From the NCBI RefSeq assembly GCF_009912395.1, contig NZ_WNDO01000027.1, positions 1-64,000 on the forward strand: a DNA stretch of 64,000 nucleotides. Direction: 5' to 3'. Each line of letters begins with the position of its first letter. Position 1 is the stretch's first letter. The stretch is from Luteibacter sp. (GTDB lineage: Bacteria > Pseudomonadota > Gammaproteobacteria > Xanthomonadales > Rhodanobacteraceae). The notes under the pieces were generated by a model that did not search any database, was not told where the DNA came from, and saw only the letters and a program-made list of their open reading frames with translations. A program made the translations under genes and the position numbers. Below, piece after piece: positions 16,539-25,788 of this stretch.

Positions 16539-18650
16539 TCAGCCGCTCCGCCCGGACAACGCCGGGTCGCTCAGCGACGGATGCCCCGTTTCGAGGTGGC
16601 CCGCGAAGCGTCGCAGGAAGCGCGGGTCGGTGTCGCAGGTGGCGCTGAGGTCGTACCAGTGCTCACAGGACGCCAGGTTGCGAACGATCTCCAGCCGTGC
16701 GCCGGGAGCGAGCGGATAATGCGACGGCGAAGCCTCCGCGTAGTGGTTCGCCGTGAGAGTAATGGTGCAGGCGCGCTCACCCGGGTTCACCAGCAGAAGC
16801 TTCAGCTCGTCGGGTCGATGGCCGGCGACGATGCTCACCTCCGGCAGCGCCAGCGTGGCCTTGTCGGCAGCGGCGTCCGGCTGGCTGCCGCCGAACTGGC
16901 GGAAGAAGCCGTTGGGACCATGCACGGTCAGGTCGTAGGCGTTGCCGCTGTAGATGCTGGTCCAGTAATCGGAAAGCGACTTGCCAGCTTCCACCGTATA
17001 GGTCCACGGACCATCCGATCGCGATACGGACGAGACATGGAAGAACGCGCCCGTACCACCCGTGTTGCTGAAGTCGAGCCAGTAGCGGCCATTGTCGATA
17101 TCGACTCGACCCGAGGCCTCCACCATGTAGGACAACGGCCGGGTACGTCGACGCCCGGGTTCCTGCTTCGGCAGGTGCTGCTCCGTCGGCGGCGTCGGGA
17201 CGAAATCGGTGTGGTGCTGGCGGTCCGGCACATAGGACGTGGTGTCGGGCAGATGCGGTACGCCGCCTTCAGGGTGGGTGAAGTCGAAGGCACTGGTGAG
17301 GTCGCCGCAGATCGCGCGACGCCATGCCGAGATATTCGGCTCGTGCACGCCGAAGCGCTTCTCCAGGAAACGGATGATCGAGGTGTGGTCGAACACCTCC
17401 GAGCAGGCCCAGCCACCCTTGCTCCATGGCGAGATCACCAGCATCGGCACGCGCACGCCAAGGCCGTAGGCGCCCGACACGAAACCACCGCCTCCCGGGT
17501 AGATCTCGCCATCGATGCTGACGGTGGACAGGCCCTGCGATCGCGCGGCCGCCGGATACGGCGGGACGACATGGTCGAAGAACCCGTCGTTTTCGTCGTA
17601 AGTGATGAACAGGGCCGTCTTGCTCCAGACCTCCGGATTGGAGGTCAGCGCGTCCAGCACTTGGTCGATGTACCACGCGCCATAGTTGGCCGGCCAGCTC
17701 GGATGCTCGGTATAGGCTTCCGGCGACGCGATCCACGATACCTGCGGCAGGCGGCCCGACTGCACGTCGTTCTTCAGCAGCTCGAACAGCGATTGGCCGT
17801 CCGATGTCTTCGTTCCCGTACGGGCCTTTTCGTACAGCGGGTTGCCCGGCTGCGCGTTACGGTAGTTGTCGAAGTACAGCAACGAGTTGTCGCCGTAGTT
17901 GCCGATGTACGGATCGGACGTCCAGCCCCAGTGACCCGCGGCATCGAGACCCTGCCCCACGTCCTGGTAGATCTTCCAGGACACGCCGGCCTGCTCCAGG
18001 CGCTCGGGATACGTGGTCCACGAATAGCCCTTCTCGGCGTTGTCCAGCACCGGGCCGGCACCCTTGCCGTCGTTGCCGACGTAGCCGGTCCACATGTAGT
18101 AACGATTGGGATCGGTCGAGGACAGCAGCGAGCAATGGTAGGCGTCGCAGACCGTGAAGGCATTGGCCAGCGCGTAGTGGAACGGGATGTCCTCTCGCGT
18201 CAGGTAGGCCATGGTGGTCGTGCCCTTGCTCGGCACCCAACCGTCGTAGCGCCCCTGGTTCCAGGCGGCGTGCGTGTCGTTCCAGCCGTGCGGCAGGTCG
18301 ACGATGAACTGCAGGCCGAGATCGTCGGCCACCGGGCGGAACGGCATGAGGTAGTCGTCGCTACCGGCCTTGACCGGCTGCTCCCACACGCTGCGATCGG
18401 CGCTCAACATGAAGGGGCGCGGGTCGCCAAAGCCGCGGACACCACGCAGGCTGCCGAAGTAGTGGTCGAACGAGCGGTTTTCCTGCATCAGGATCACCAC
18501 ATGCTCGATGTCGGCCAGCGTGCCGGTGCGCCTGGCCGCCGGCACGGAAAGCGCCCTGGCGATCGATGGCGGCAGGAGGCCCGAAGCCATGGCCGCGCCT
18601 GCGGCGCCGAGGGAGAGCTTGAGGAAGTTCCGGCGGCCGTTCTCGGTCAT
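16539..18650 (-). CDS. Phosphocholine-type phospholipase C, Tat-exported
   Basis: A protein of about 703 residues beginning with a Tat signal (GRRNFLKLSLGAAGAAMASG). The phosphoesterase domain (PF04185-type) carries the signature VVILMQENRSFDHYFG near residue 60 and FITYDENDGFFDHVVPP further on. Two C-terminal DUF756-like beta domains follow (about 510-700). The enzyme family hydrolyses phosphatidylcholine or sphingomyelin and is folded in the cytoplasm before Tat export. I chose ATG at 18650, placing the twin-arginine motif at the N-terminus; the frame is open further upstream. Confidence 0.92.
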   Translation of the reverse strand: MTENGRRNFLKLSLGAAGAAMASGLLPPSIARALSVPAARRTGTLADIEHVVILMQENRSFDHYFGSLRGVRGFGDPRPFMLSADRSVWEQPVKAGSDDYLMPFRPVADDLGLQFIVDLPHGWNDTHAAWNQGRYDGWVPSKGTTTMAYLTREDIPFHYALANAFTVCDAYHCSLLSSTDPNRYYMWTGYVGNDGKGAGPVLDNAEKGYSWTTYPERLEQAGVSWKIYQDVGQGLDAAGHWGWTSDPYIGNYGDNSLLYFDNYRNAQPGNPLYEKARTGTKTSDGQSLFELLKNDVQSGRLPQVSWIASPEAYTEHPSWPANYGAWYIDQVLDALTSNPEVWSKTALFITYDENDGFFDHVVPPYPAAARSQGLSTVSIDGEIYPGGGGFVSGAYGLGVRVPMLVISPWSKGGWACSEVFDHTSIIRFLEKRFGVHEPNISAWRRAICGDLTSAFDFTHPEGGVPHLPDTTSYVPDRQHHTDFVPTPPTEQHLPKQEPGRRRTRPLSYMVEASGRVDIDNGRYWLDFSNTGGTGAFFHVSSVSRSDGPWTYTVEAGKSLSDYWTSIYSGNAYDLTVHGPNGFFRQFGGSQPDAAADKATLALPEVSIVAGHRPDELKLLLVNPGERACTITLTANHYAEASPSHYPLAPGARLEIVRNLASCEHWYDLSATCDTDPRFLRRFAGHLETGHPSLSDPALSGRSG

Positions 18651-18859
18651 GGGGTTTCCGTGGGTGCGTGATGATCGGACCGGCTGGCCCTTCGGTCGCA
18701 TTGTCGGGAGGGTGTATGACAATCGTGTTTGGAGCCCCGTGCATGGATCACGGATTTGTCGATTGGTTCCGTCGCCGGCATTAGACAATTGGCGAACTAG
18801 TCGGCGCCATGGGCGACGGATACGCTCCGCCCACCCTCCCCACGCCGGAATCGATTCCC
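18651..18859. other. Divergent intergenic region
   Basis: It separates the phospholipase C gene (minus strand) from the beta-helix gene (plus strand) and must hold both promoters. No clear promoter consensus or operator was recognised. Confidence 0.4.
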
Positions 18860-20656
18860 ATGAAAAAGAGCGCCATTCAACGTGCTTCCGTGTTTTCTGG
18901 TTTCATGCTGGTCGCGGCGCTCAGCGACCCGGCGGCAGCCGTGGTCCGCGTCGCGGTATCGCCCAAAGATGCCTCGCTTCCGGCCAACGGGCAACTGACC
19001 TTCTTTGCCGACGTCACCGGTGGCGCGTCCCGCGACGTGGTCTGGACGGTGAACGGCGTCCCCGGTGGCGCACCGGCCATCGGCACCATCGACGAGCATG
19101 GCGTGTACCAGGCACCCGCCGGCGAGCCGGGCAGCGTCAAGGTATCCGTCGCGGCCACCTCGAAGGCGGATCCATTGTCATCCGATACGACGACGATGTC
19201 CGTCGCCGCGCCGGTGGTGACCGGGGCCACCTACTACGTGGCGACCAACGGCAACGACGGCGGCGCCGGAAGCAGCGACGCGCCGTGGAAGACGATCCAG
19301 CATGCCGTGGATACGGTGCCGGCCGGATCGACGATTCAGGTGGCGGGCGGTGTGTACAACGAACGAGTGACCGTGGCCCGCTCCGGCTCGGCCTCGGCCG
19401 GCTTCATCACCGTCACGGCCGATCCGAACGACCCGGCCATTCTCGATGGCGAGGGGCGTGCGCCGGAGGGCTCGCCCGGCACCGTCGGCCTCATCACGCT
19501 CAACGACGTCAGCTACGTACGCATCCAGAACCTCGAGCTGAGGAACTTCGAGTCCACGGATGCCTCCACGTTTGCGCCGGCCGGTATCTATGTGCAGGGC
19601 TCAGGCAGCCATATCGAGCTTCGCGGCAACCATATCCACGACATCCGGACGACCGACGAGACCAAGGACGCCAACGCCTTCGGCCTGGCGGTCTACGGCA
19701 CGGGACGCACCCCGATCAGCGACCTGATCATCGATGGAAACACCTTGCACGACCTCACGCTCGGGCAGAGCGAATCGCTGCCGATCAACGGCAACGTCAC
19801 GCGCTGGCAGGTTACCCACAACACGATCTACCAGAACAACAACATCGGGATCGACGCCATCGGGCTGGAGACGACGGCGCCCGTGGACGACCAGGCCCGC
19901 AACGGCTGGATCGCCAGCAACGATATCCATGACGTCACCTCGGCAACCAACCCGACCTACGACAACACGCCCTCGGCGGGTGGCATCTATGTCGACGGTG
20001 GTACCCGCATCACCATCGAACGCAACAGCGTACGCGCGGCGGATATCGGTATCGAACTGGCCAGCGAGCACAAGGCCAAGATCTCCAGCCAAATCATCGT
20101 CAGGAACAACGTGATCCGGGACAGCGTCGTCACCGGCCTGTCGATGGGCGGCTACAAGAAGGCCGCGGGCGGCACGACGTCCTGCTCGGTGATCAACAAC
20201 ACCTTCTTCAACAACGACACCTCAGCCTCCGGTTCCGGCGAGTTGCAAATCCAGTACAACGCCAAGGACAACCTCGTCGCCAACAACATCTTCCAGGCCA
20301 ATGCCCAGGGACTGTTCCTGAGCTACCAGCCCAAGGACAACACCACCCCGGCGTCGTTCGAGAACAACCTCTACTTCACCACGGCCGACAGCTCGGCGGT
20401 GAAATGGACATGGAAGGGTGTCGAGTACGTCGCGCTGGACCGTTTCCAGCGTGAAAGCAAGGCATCCGTGCGCGGACTGATGGCCGATCCGCGCTTCGTC
20501 AACACGGGCGACTATCCGCTGAAGATTGCGTCCGGCTCGCCTGCCGTCGCCTACGGAACCAACAAGGGCGCCGCGCTCCAGGGGCTGCTCGACCAGGCCG
20601 GATCGCCGCGCCTGTCGACCGACGGCAGCCTTGATGCCGGGGCATACCAGCACTGA
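18860..20656 (+). CDS. Secreted parallel beta-helix (pectate-lyase-like fold) protein
   Basis: A 598-residue exported protein. The signal peptide ends near DPAAA; residues 30-115 form an Ig-like/BIG2-type domain (VAVSPKDASLPANGQLTFFA). After the linker YYVATNGNDGGAGSSDAPWKT comes a right-handed parallel beta-helix with PbH1-type turns (ILDGEG, RIQNLELRNF, LIIDGNTLHD, IIVRNNVIRD, NNTFFNN). The DUF1565-like start (NGNDGGAG) is shared with PL9-like pectate lyases and related polysaccharide-binding enzymes. Catalytic residues could not be assigned, so lyase activity is only possible. ATG at 18860 gives the signal peptide; the frame extends 17 codons upstream. Confidence 0.82.
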   Translation: MKKSAIQRASVFSGFMLVAALSDPAAAVVRVAVSPKDASLPANGQLTFFADVTGGASRDVVWTVNGVPGGAPAIGTIDEHGVYQAPAGEPGSVKVSVAATSKADPLSSDTTTMSVAAPVVTGATYYVATNGNDGGAGSSDAPWKTIQHAVDTVPAGSTIQVAGGVYNERVTVARSGSASAGFITVTADPNDPAILDGEGRAPEGSPGTVGLITLNDVSYVRIQNLELRNFESTDASTFAPAGIYVQGSGSHIELRGNHIHDIRTTDETKDANAFGLAVYGTGRTPISDLIIDGNTLHDLTLGQSESLPINGNVTRWQVTHNTIYQNNNIGIDAIGLETTAPVDDQARNGWIASNDIHDVTSATNPTYDNTPSAGGIYVDGGTRITIERNSVRAADIGIELASEHKAKISSQIIVRNNVIRDSVVTGLSMGGYKKAAGGTTSCSVINNTFFNNDTSASGSGELQIQYNAKDNLVANNIFQANAQGLFLSYQPKDNTTPASFENNLYFTTADSSAVKWTWKGVEYVALDRFQRESKASVRGLMADPRFVNTGDYPLKIASGSPAVAYGTNKGAALQGLLDQAGSPRLSTDGSLDAGAYQH

Positions 20657-20661
20657 AACGC

Positions 20662-20681
20662 ATCGGTCATGGATGACCGAT
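20662..20681 (+). terminator. Perfect hairpin after the beta-helix gene
   Basis: ATCGGTCAT and ATGACCGAT pair perfectly around a GG loop, starting 6 bp after the stop codon. No U-tract follows, so this is a putative terminator or mRNA-stabilising hairpin. Confidence 0.5.
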
Positions 20682-20776
20682 CCCTGCCCCCACGGGCCTT
20701 CACGACCCACGTCACAGTTCCCGCGACGACGCATCGTCAGATGCCGTCGTCCGGGATTCCATGACGTCAAATGTAA

Positions 20777-20804
20777 TTGATAACGATTTTCATTTAGATA
20801 TACT
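20777..20804 (+). promoter_or_regulatory. Promoter overlapped by a Fur box (siderophore operon)
   Basis: TTGATA (20777-20782) and TATACT (20799-20804) with 16-bp spacing make a good sigma-70 promoter. The Fur-box-like GATAACGATTTTCATTTAG (20779-20797) fills the spacer and matches 13 of 19 positions of the GATAATGATAATCATTATC consensus. Iron-bound Fur should block RNA polymerase here. Predicted transcription starts near 20811. Confidence 0.85.
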
Positions 20805-20835
20805 GCACGCCCCCAGAGCTAGCGGTCCCCAGACC

Positions 20836-21582
20836 ATGCGCAGCCTTGTCGGCCTGCTCAACTCCGTGCCATCCCCCCTGCTTTGCGAGATGTTCGGTGC
20901 CGCCGGGTTCGATTTCGCGGTGCTGGATCTCGAACACCAGCTGGTGTCGCCCGACGATCTCCAGCACGCCATCCGCGCCTGTGAACTGGGTGGCTGCGAA
21001 CCATGGGTTCGCGTGCCCGAGGTGGACGTGAAGCTGATCGGTCGCGTGCTCGATGCCGGTGCGAAGGGCATCGTGATCTCCCGCCTGGAAACCGCCGACG
21101 AAGCACGACGCGCCGTCGAGGCGGCGCATTTTCCGCCTCTGGGCCGGCGTGGCATCACCGGTGGCCGGGTGACGGGTTTCGGTCGCACCTCGCTCGAGGA
21201 CTACATCGCTGCCACGCGCGATGGCATCCGCATCGTGCCCATGATCGAGAGCGCCGCGGGTGTCGACGCCCTGCCAGACATCCTCGCCGTGCCCGGCATC
21301 AGCGCCATCATGGAAGGTGCGCTCGACCTGGCGCTGGACATGGGTCTAGGTCCGCAGCCGATGCATGCCGACGTATGGGAGCGACTGCTTGCCATGGCCG
21401 CGCATTGCGACGCGGCCGGCATCCCGTTCTGTCCCAATCCCCGCACACCGCAGCAACGCGACCACTGGCTTGCCCGCGCACCGCGCTGGGTGCTTGCCGG
21501 CGAGGATCGCGGCCTGTTGCTGGGCGCGTTGCGCGCCCGTCGCCGTGAACTCGAACCGAGCGACGGCGCTCCCGCTTCCTGA
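20836..21582 (+). CDS. HpcH/HpaI-family citrate synthase, SbnG-like
   Basis: A 248-residue TIM-barrel enzyme of the HpcH/HpaI aldolase family: FDFAVLDLEHQ near the N-terminus, active-site Arg/Glu in VPMIESAAGVDALPDI, and EGALDLALDMG near the metal site. In staphyloferrin B clusters the related SbnG makes citrate from oxaloacetate and acetyl-CoA for siderophore assembly. As first gene of a citrate-type siderophore operon the same role is likely, though an aldolase cannot be excluded by eye. The frame is open from ATG 20761, but that lies upstream of the promoter, so ATG at 20836 is the start. Confidence 0.82.
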   Translation: MRSLVGLLNSVPSPLLCEMFGAAGFDFAVLDLEHQLVSPDDLQHAIRACELGGCEPWVRVPEVDVKLIGRVLDAGAKGIVISRLETADEARRAVEAAHFPPLGRRGITGGRVTGFGRTSLEDYIAATRDGIRIVPMIESAAGVDALPDILAVPGISAIMEGALDLALDMGLGPQPMHADVWERLLAMAAHCDAAGIPFCPNPRTPQQRDHWLARAPRWVLAGEDRGLLLGALRARRRELEPSDGAPAS

Positions 21583-21614
21583 TTCGAATCCCGTCCTATG
21601 AGGTGAAAGTGGTC

Positions 21615-22838
21615 ATGGATCTGCATCCGCTCGTCATTCTTGCCCATGTGCGCCACCCTGCCGTCACCGACGGTTTTCTTCCCGCCGCCCGACGCATGGG
21701 CCTGCCCGTGGTGATCCTCACGGATCATCGCCACGATCATCTGCGCTGGTTCGACGAACATCCCGACCATATGCCCGCGCGTATCGTGGAGTGCGATGTC
21801 TTCAACCCACTGGCGGCCATCGATGCGCTGCGCAGCGCGGGCATCCGCCCTCGTGCGGTGTTCACCAACAGCGATCACCTGCAATCATCCGCCGCACTGG
21901 TCGCGGAAGGCTTCGGCCTGCCCGGAAAGGACTGGCGCGTGTGCTACGCCGCCAAGAACAAAGCGGCCACGCGCGAGCGCCTGTTCGAACTAGGCCTTCC
22001 CACGCCGTGGTTCCACAGCCTGTCGCCAGGCGCCGGCGTGCCGCTGGACACACCCTGGCCGGTGGTCGCCAAGCCGCGCGAGGGCGTCGCAAGCATGGAT
22101 GTCGCGCTATGCGCCGACGCATCTGCGCTGGAACGCTACCTCAAGGCATTCTGGCAACGCCATCCGGGGCGCAGCGTGCTGTTGGAGGCCTTCCTCGATG
22201 GTCCGCTCTTCACGCTGGAAACCCTCGGCGATGGCGAGCATGTCGAGGTGATCGGCGGTTTCGACGTGACCCTGTCCGAGCCGCCGCACTTCATCGAGCT
22301 GGAGGCGCGCTGGAACGGTCCTGCCGTGACGCAGGGACGCGACGAGGCGTTCGCGCAGGTGAAGGCTTTTGGCGCGACCTTCGGCATCTGCCATAGCGAG
22401 TTCATCCTCACTGCGCAGGGCCCCGTGCTGGTGGAGATCAACTACCGCAGCATCGGCGACGGACGCGAGTTCATGCTCGACCGCATGCATGGCGGCCACT
22501 GGTTCGAGACCTTGCTCCGTCCGCACCTGGGTGAATCGCTGGCCTTGCCCGAACGGCGACGCCACCACGCCCTGGTCCGCTACGTCGTCGCCACGCGCGA
22601 GGGCTGGCTGGCGAAGGCCGGCCGCGATGGCAGTGCGACGAATGAACGCTGGCATGCGGATTATCGGGCGCTGCGTCGCGAAGGCGACGAGATACGGTTG
22701 TCGCATTCCAACAAGGATTACCTCGGCATCCTCAACGTGGTGGCCGATGACGACGCCGCGCTGCGCTGCGCACTGGCCACCGTCCAGGAGCCCTTACGCT
22801 GGGACATCGTCGATCACGCGCCGGGAGTGGCCGCATGA
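21615..22838 (+). CDS. ATP-grasp ligase of siderophore biosynthesis (PvsA-like)
   Basis: A 407-residue ATP-grasp enzyme: N-terminal preATP-grasp part (1-105, AVFTNSDHLQSSAAL), central ATP-binding region with a Lys in WPVVAKPREG, and C-terminal metal/phosphate residues in LVEINYRSIGDGREFM. ATP-grasp enzymes join a carboxylate to an amine through an acylphosphate. In vibrioferrin-type operons the first gene (pvsA) encodes such a ligase. ATG at 21615 is preceded by GAGGTGA at good distance; a GTG at 21603 is also in frame. The stop overlaps the next gene (ATGA). Confidence 0.85.
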   Translation: MDLHPLVILAHVRHPAVTDGFLPAARRMGLPVVILTDHRHDHLRWFDEHPDHMPARIVECDVFNPLAAIDALRSAGIRPRAVFTNSDHLQSSAALVAEGFGLPGKDWRVCYAAKNKAATRERLFELGLPTPWFHSLSPGAGVPLDTPWPVVAKPREGVASMDVALCADASALERYLKAFWQRHPGRSVLLEAFLDGPLFTLETLGDGEHVEVIGGFDVTLSEPPHFIELEARWNGPAVTQGRDEAFAQVKAFGATFGICHSEFILTAQGPVLVEINYRSIGDGREFMLDRMHGGHWFETLLRPHLGESLALPERRRHHALVRYVVATREGWLAKAGRDGSATNERWHADYRALRREGDEIRLSHSNKDYLGILNVVADDDAALRCALATVQEPLRWDIVDHAPGVAA

Positions 22839-24610
22839 CCGCGCGCCCTCCCGTGGAAGCGGGCGACGCAGCCTACATCGTGCGCCGCATCGTGGATTGC
22901 TGCCTGCGCGAGAACCTGCGCGGACTGATCAGCCAGGGATGCATGGCGGTACCCGATGCCGTCGTGCTGCGCGCCTGGCCGCATGCCGCACCCGGCACAT
23001 GGTGGGTGGTCGACCACCTACCCGGTGGTCGCGTCTGGTTACCCGTGGAGCGACGCGACTACATGCAGGCGCTGGGGGTCTCACACAATGGCTGGGTGCG
23101 CGAGACGAACGGCGATGTCCACTACGAAGACACTGCCGAGCGTTGGCTCTCGCTGCTCGGTGAAGGGCTGGATCACGAAACGTTCGCGTTGCATCGCGCC
23201 TACGCGGAGGAAGCGGCCTGCGCGACGGAGCACCGTACCTTGGCTCGCGAAGGCTACACCGCGGGTGCCGACCGCCTCGCCCAGGCGTTGAGCCATGACG
23301 ATGCCATCGAGCGCGCCCTGCTCTGCGACCAGGTCGCGAGCCATCGCGATCATCCGTACTATCCGACGGCACGTGCCAAATCGGGTTTCTCGGAAGCTGA
23401 CCTTCGCGATTACGCACCCGAGTTCGCCCCTACGTTCGACCTGCGCTGGCTCGCAGTACCGAACGACGCGCTGACCCTGACCACACAGCAGCCCGCGTTC
23501 TGGCCAACGATGGAGGACATCGGGCTCGATGCGTCGATGCGCGACACGCATGCCGCCATTCCCGTCCATCCGCTGACCTGGCGGCAGCTCGACGACTATG
23601 GTCTTCCTGCTGGCGTCGTGCGCGCCCCGCGCGCGTTCATGGCGGTGCGGCCAACGCTGTCCGTGCGCACCGTGGTGCCACTGGACCATCCTCGCCACCA
23701 CGTGAAGCTGCCGCTGCTGATGCGCACCCTGGGCGCGCTCAACCTACGCCTCATCAAGCCGTCCACCATCTACGACGGCCACTGGTTCGAACGCGTGCTC
23801 CGCGCCATCGGATCGCATGACGCCGCGCTCGACGGACGCTACGCCCATGTGGACGAGTCGCATGGCGCACACGTGGAGGATGCCCGGCACCTGGCCTATA
23901 TCGTCCGCACCTATCCGGCGCCGAACGACGAAACGATCCTGCCGGTGGCGGCGCTCTGCGCGCCCATGCCGGACGGGCGACCGCTCGCGCTGCATGTCGC
24001 CGACCGCTTCCATCACGGCGACGCGCTGGCCTGGTGGCAAGCCTACGTCTCGCTGCTGTGCGACGTGCATTTGCGCCTGTGGCTTGGCTACGGCATCGCG
24101 CTGGAGTCCAACCAACAGAACGCCGTGCTCTCCTATCGCCCCGGTGTCGCGCCGTCGCTGGTGATGAAGGACAACGACGCCGCGCGCGTACTGCCCGGGC
24201 GACTCTTTGCTCGCCTGCCCGCGCTTCGCGCCCTGGGCGAGCCACGCGACGCGCGTATCGTGGTGGACGAGGACGCGGCGTTGGGACGGATGTTCTGCAC
24301 GATCACGCTGCAACTCTGCCTGCTCGCCGTTCTCGAAGGTGTCGCCGACGATCGGCCGGACCTCCGGCGCCCGTTCTACGCCACGCTGGTCGATACGCTG
24401 GAATCGACGCTCACGACGTTGGCCGGCGAAGGCATAGACATCGCTCCCGCGCGTGCCTTGCTCGATGCCGACGCGCTGCCGGTGAAATACCTGCTCAGCG
24501 CGGGAAGCCTGCTGAGCAAGCAGGCCACCGGCGCCGCCGACATCAACAAGTTCTACGGCCAGAGCGGCCCGAACTTCATGCACGATACCGCCCTGCGAGG
24601 TCGGGACTGA
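22835..24610 (+). CDS. NIS siderophore synthetase, IucA/IucC family (PvsB-like)
   Basis: A 591-residue NRPS-independent siderophore synthetase. Family features are the ATP-binding segment SHRDHPYYPTARAKSGF (about 170), KLPLLMRTLGALNLRLIKP (about 290), the acyl-adenylate site ESNQQNAVLSY (about 430) and VMKDND (about 450). A C-terminal FhuF-like part ends with LLSAGSLLSKQ. It adenylates a carboxylate of citrate or a derivative and condenses it with an amine or alcohol. Start and stop overlap the neighbouring genes by 4 and 1 bases, so translation is coupled through the operon. Which condensation it performs cannot be told from sequence. Confidence 0.92.
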   Translation: MTARPPVEAGDAAYIVRRIVDCCLRENLRGLISQGCMAVPDAVVLRAWPHAAPGTWWVVDHLPGGRVWLPVERRDYMQALGVSHNGWVRETNGDVHYEDTAERWLSLLGEGLDHETFALHRAYAEEAACATEHRTLAREGYTAGADRLAQALSHDDAIERALLCDQVASHRDHPYYPTARAKSGFSEADLRDYAPEFAPTFDLRWLAVPNDALTLTTQQPAFWPTMEDIGLDASMRDTHAAIPVHPLTWRQLDDYGLPAGVVRAPRAFMAVRPTLSVRTVVPLDHPRHHVKLPLLMRTLGALNLRLIKPSTIYDGHWFERVLRAIGSHDAALDGRYAHVDESHGAHVEDARHLAYIVRTYPAPNDETILPVAALCAPMPDGRPLALHVADRFHHGDALAWWQAYVSLLCDVHLRLWLGYGIALESNQQNAVLSYRPGVAPSLVMKDNDAARVLPGRLFARLPALRALGEPRDARIVVDEDAALGRMFCTITLQLCLLAVLEGVADDRPDLRRPFYATLVDTLESTLTTLAGEGIDIAPARALLDADALPVKYLLSAGSLLSKQATGAADINKFYGQSGPNFMHDTALRGRD

Positions 24611-25788
24611 TGCGTGTCATCGGTCCCGTCCTGACGGCCCACTACCTCGCGGCGTTCACCGCATTGGGCATGCCGGTGTTCATGCCGCGCGTGCTGGCGG
24701 AACTGGCACCGGGCGCGCCGACATGGCTGGCCGGTGCCCTCTATGTGCTACCTACGCTGTGTACCGCGCTGACCGCCACGACCTGGGGACGACTCGCCGA
24801 TCGCTACGGCCGCCGTCTCTCGCTGTTGCGCGCGCAGGCCGGGCTCGCGTTGGGCTTCGCCCTGGCCGGGTTCGCGCCGAACATCGGATGGTTCGTGGTC
24901 GCCTTGGTGATCCAGGGCAGTTGCGGCGGCTCGCTGGCCGCCGCCAACGCCTACCTCTCGACGCAGTTCAGCAAGGAACCCGGTCGGGGGTCGCTTGCCC
25001 GTGCGCTGGACTGGACCCAGTTTTCGGCGCGGCTGGCAATGGTCACGGCACCCGCCCTGCTCGGCGTAGCGATGGCCTGGGGTGGTGCGCAGGAGTTGTA
25101 TCGCTACCTTGCGCTCATGCCGCTCGTCGCCTTCGCGGTGACGCTCTGCCTGCCCAAGGACGACGTGCACGGCGATGCGCCCACGAAAGCGACGCCGACG
25201 GCCATTCCTAGCGCATGGCGCGATTGGCGTGGACTGCTCGGCGTGCAGTTTCTGTTCTGCTTCGCCATGGTTGTCACCTTCCCGTACTTCGTGCCGTACA
25301 CGGAACACCTGGGCGTGGCGCACGACAGCGCCGCGGGCCTGCTTTACAGCCTGCCGCACCTGGTCTACCTCGTCGCCCTGCCGTGGTGGCGAGGCAGTGC
25401 GGCGGCACCCGAGCGTCCGCTGCTGCTCGGCTTGGCGCTGTTCTCGCTGGCCTGTGTCGCACAGGCGTCGCTGACGACACCTTTCTGGCTCGTCCCCGCG
25501 CGATGCCTTTACGGCGCCGGGATGCTGCTGGCCATCGGCGGCCTGAACCGTGCGCTGGGCGCGCGGGCGGGCGGTGGTCGTGCGGGCCATGTCTTCGGCC
25601 TGTTCGACGCCTGTGGCAAATGGGCCGGTGCGGTGGGCGGTGTCGCCGCCGGCGCGCTGGTCTCCCGCATCAGCCTCGCCGCTCCCTTCCTCGCGGCTTC
25701 GATCGCCGGCCTTGTCGCCGTGGCGGTCGCCGCCTTCGTCTTCCGTCCCCAGAAGAGGCAGCTCCATGTCCCCGCAAGCGATACGTGA
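24610..25788 (+). CDS. MFS transporter, probable siderophore exporter (PvsC-like)
   Basis: A 392-residue major facilitator protein with 12 predicted helices. The loop between helices 2 and 3 has the family motif GRLADRYGRRLSLLRAQ, and the middle loop (about 180-200) is charged. It sits between the two NIS synthetase genes, as pvsC does in the vibrioferrin operon, so it most likely exports the finished siderophore across the inner membrane. ATG at 24610 overlaps the preceding stop by one base, and the 3' end overlaps the next gene by 23 bases. Confidence 0.87.
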   Translation: MRVIGPVLTAHYLAAFTALGMPVFMPRVLAELAPGAPTWLAGALYVLPTLCTALTATTWGRLADRYGRRLSLLRAQAGLALGFALAGFAPNIGWFVVALVIQGSCGGSLAAANAYLSTQFSKEPGRGSLARALDWTQFSARLAMVTAPALLGVAMAWGGAQELYRYLALMPLVAFAVTLCLPKDDVHGDAPTKATPTAIPSAWRDWRGLLGVQFLFCFAMVVTFPYFVPYTEHLGVAHDSAAGLLYSLPHLVYLVALPWWRGSAAAPERPLLLGLALFSLACVAQASLTTPFWLVPARCLYGAGMLLAIGGLNRALGARAGGGRAGHVFGLFDACGKWAGAVGGVAAGALVSRISLAAPFLAASIAGLVAVAVAAFVFRPQKRQLHVPASDT

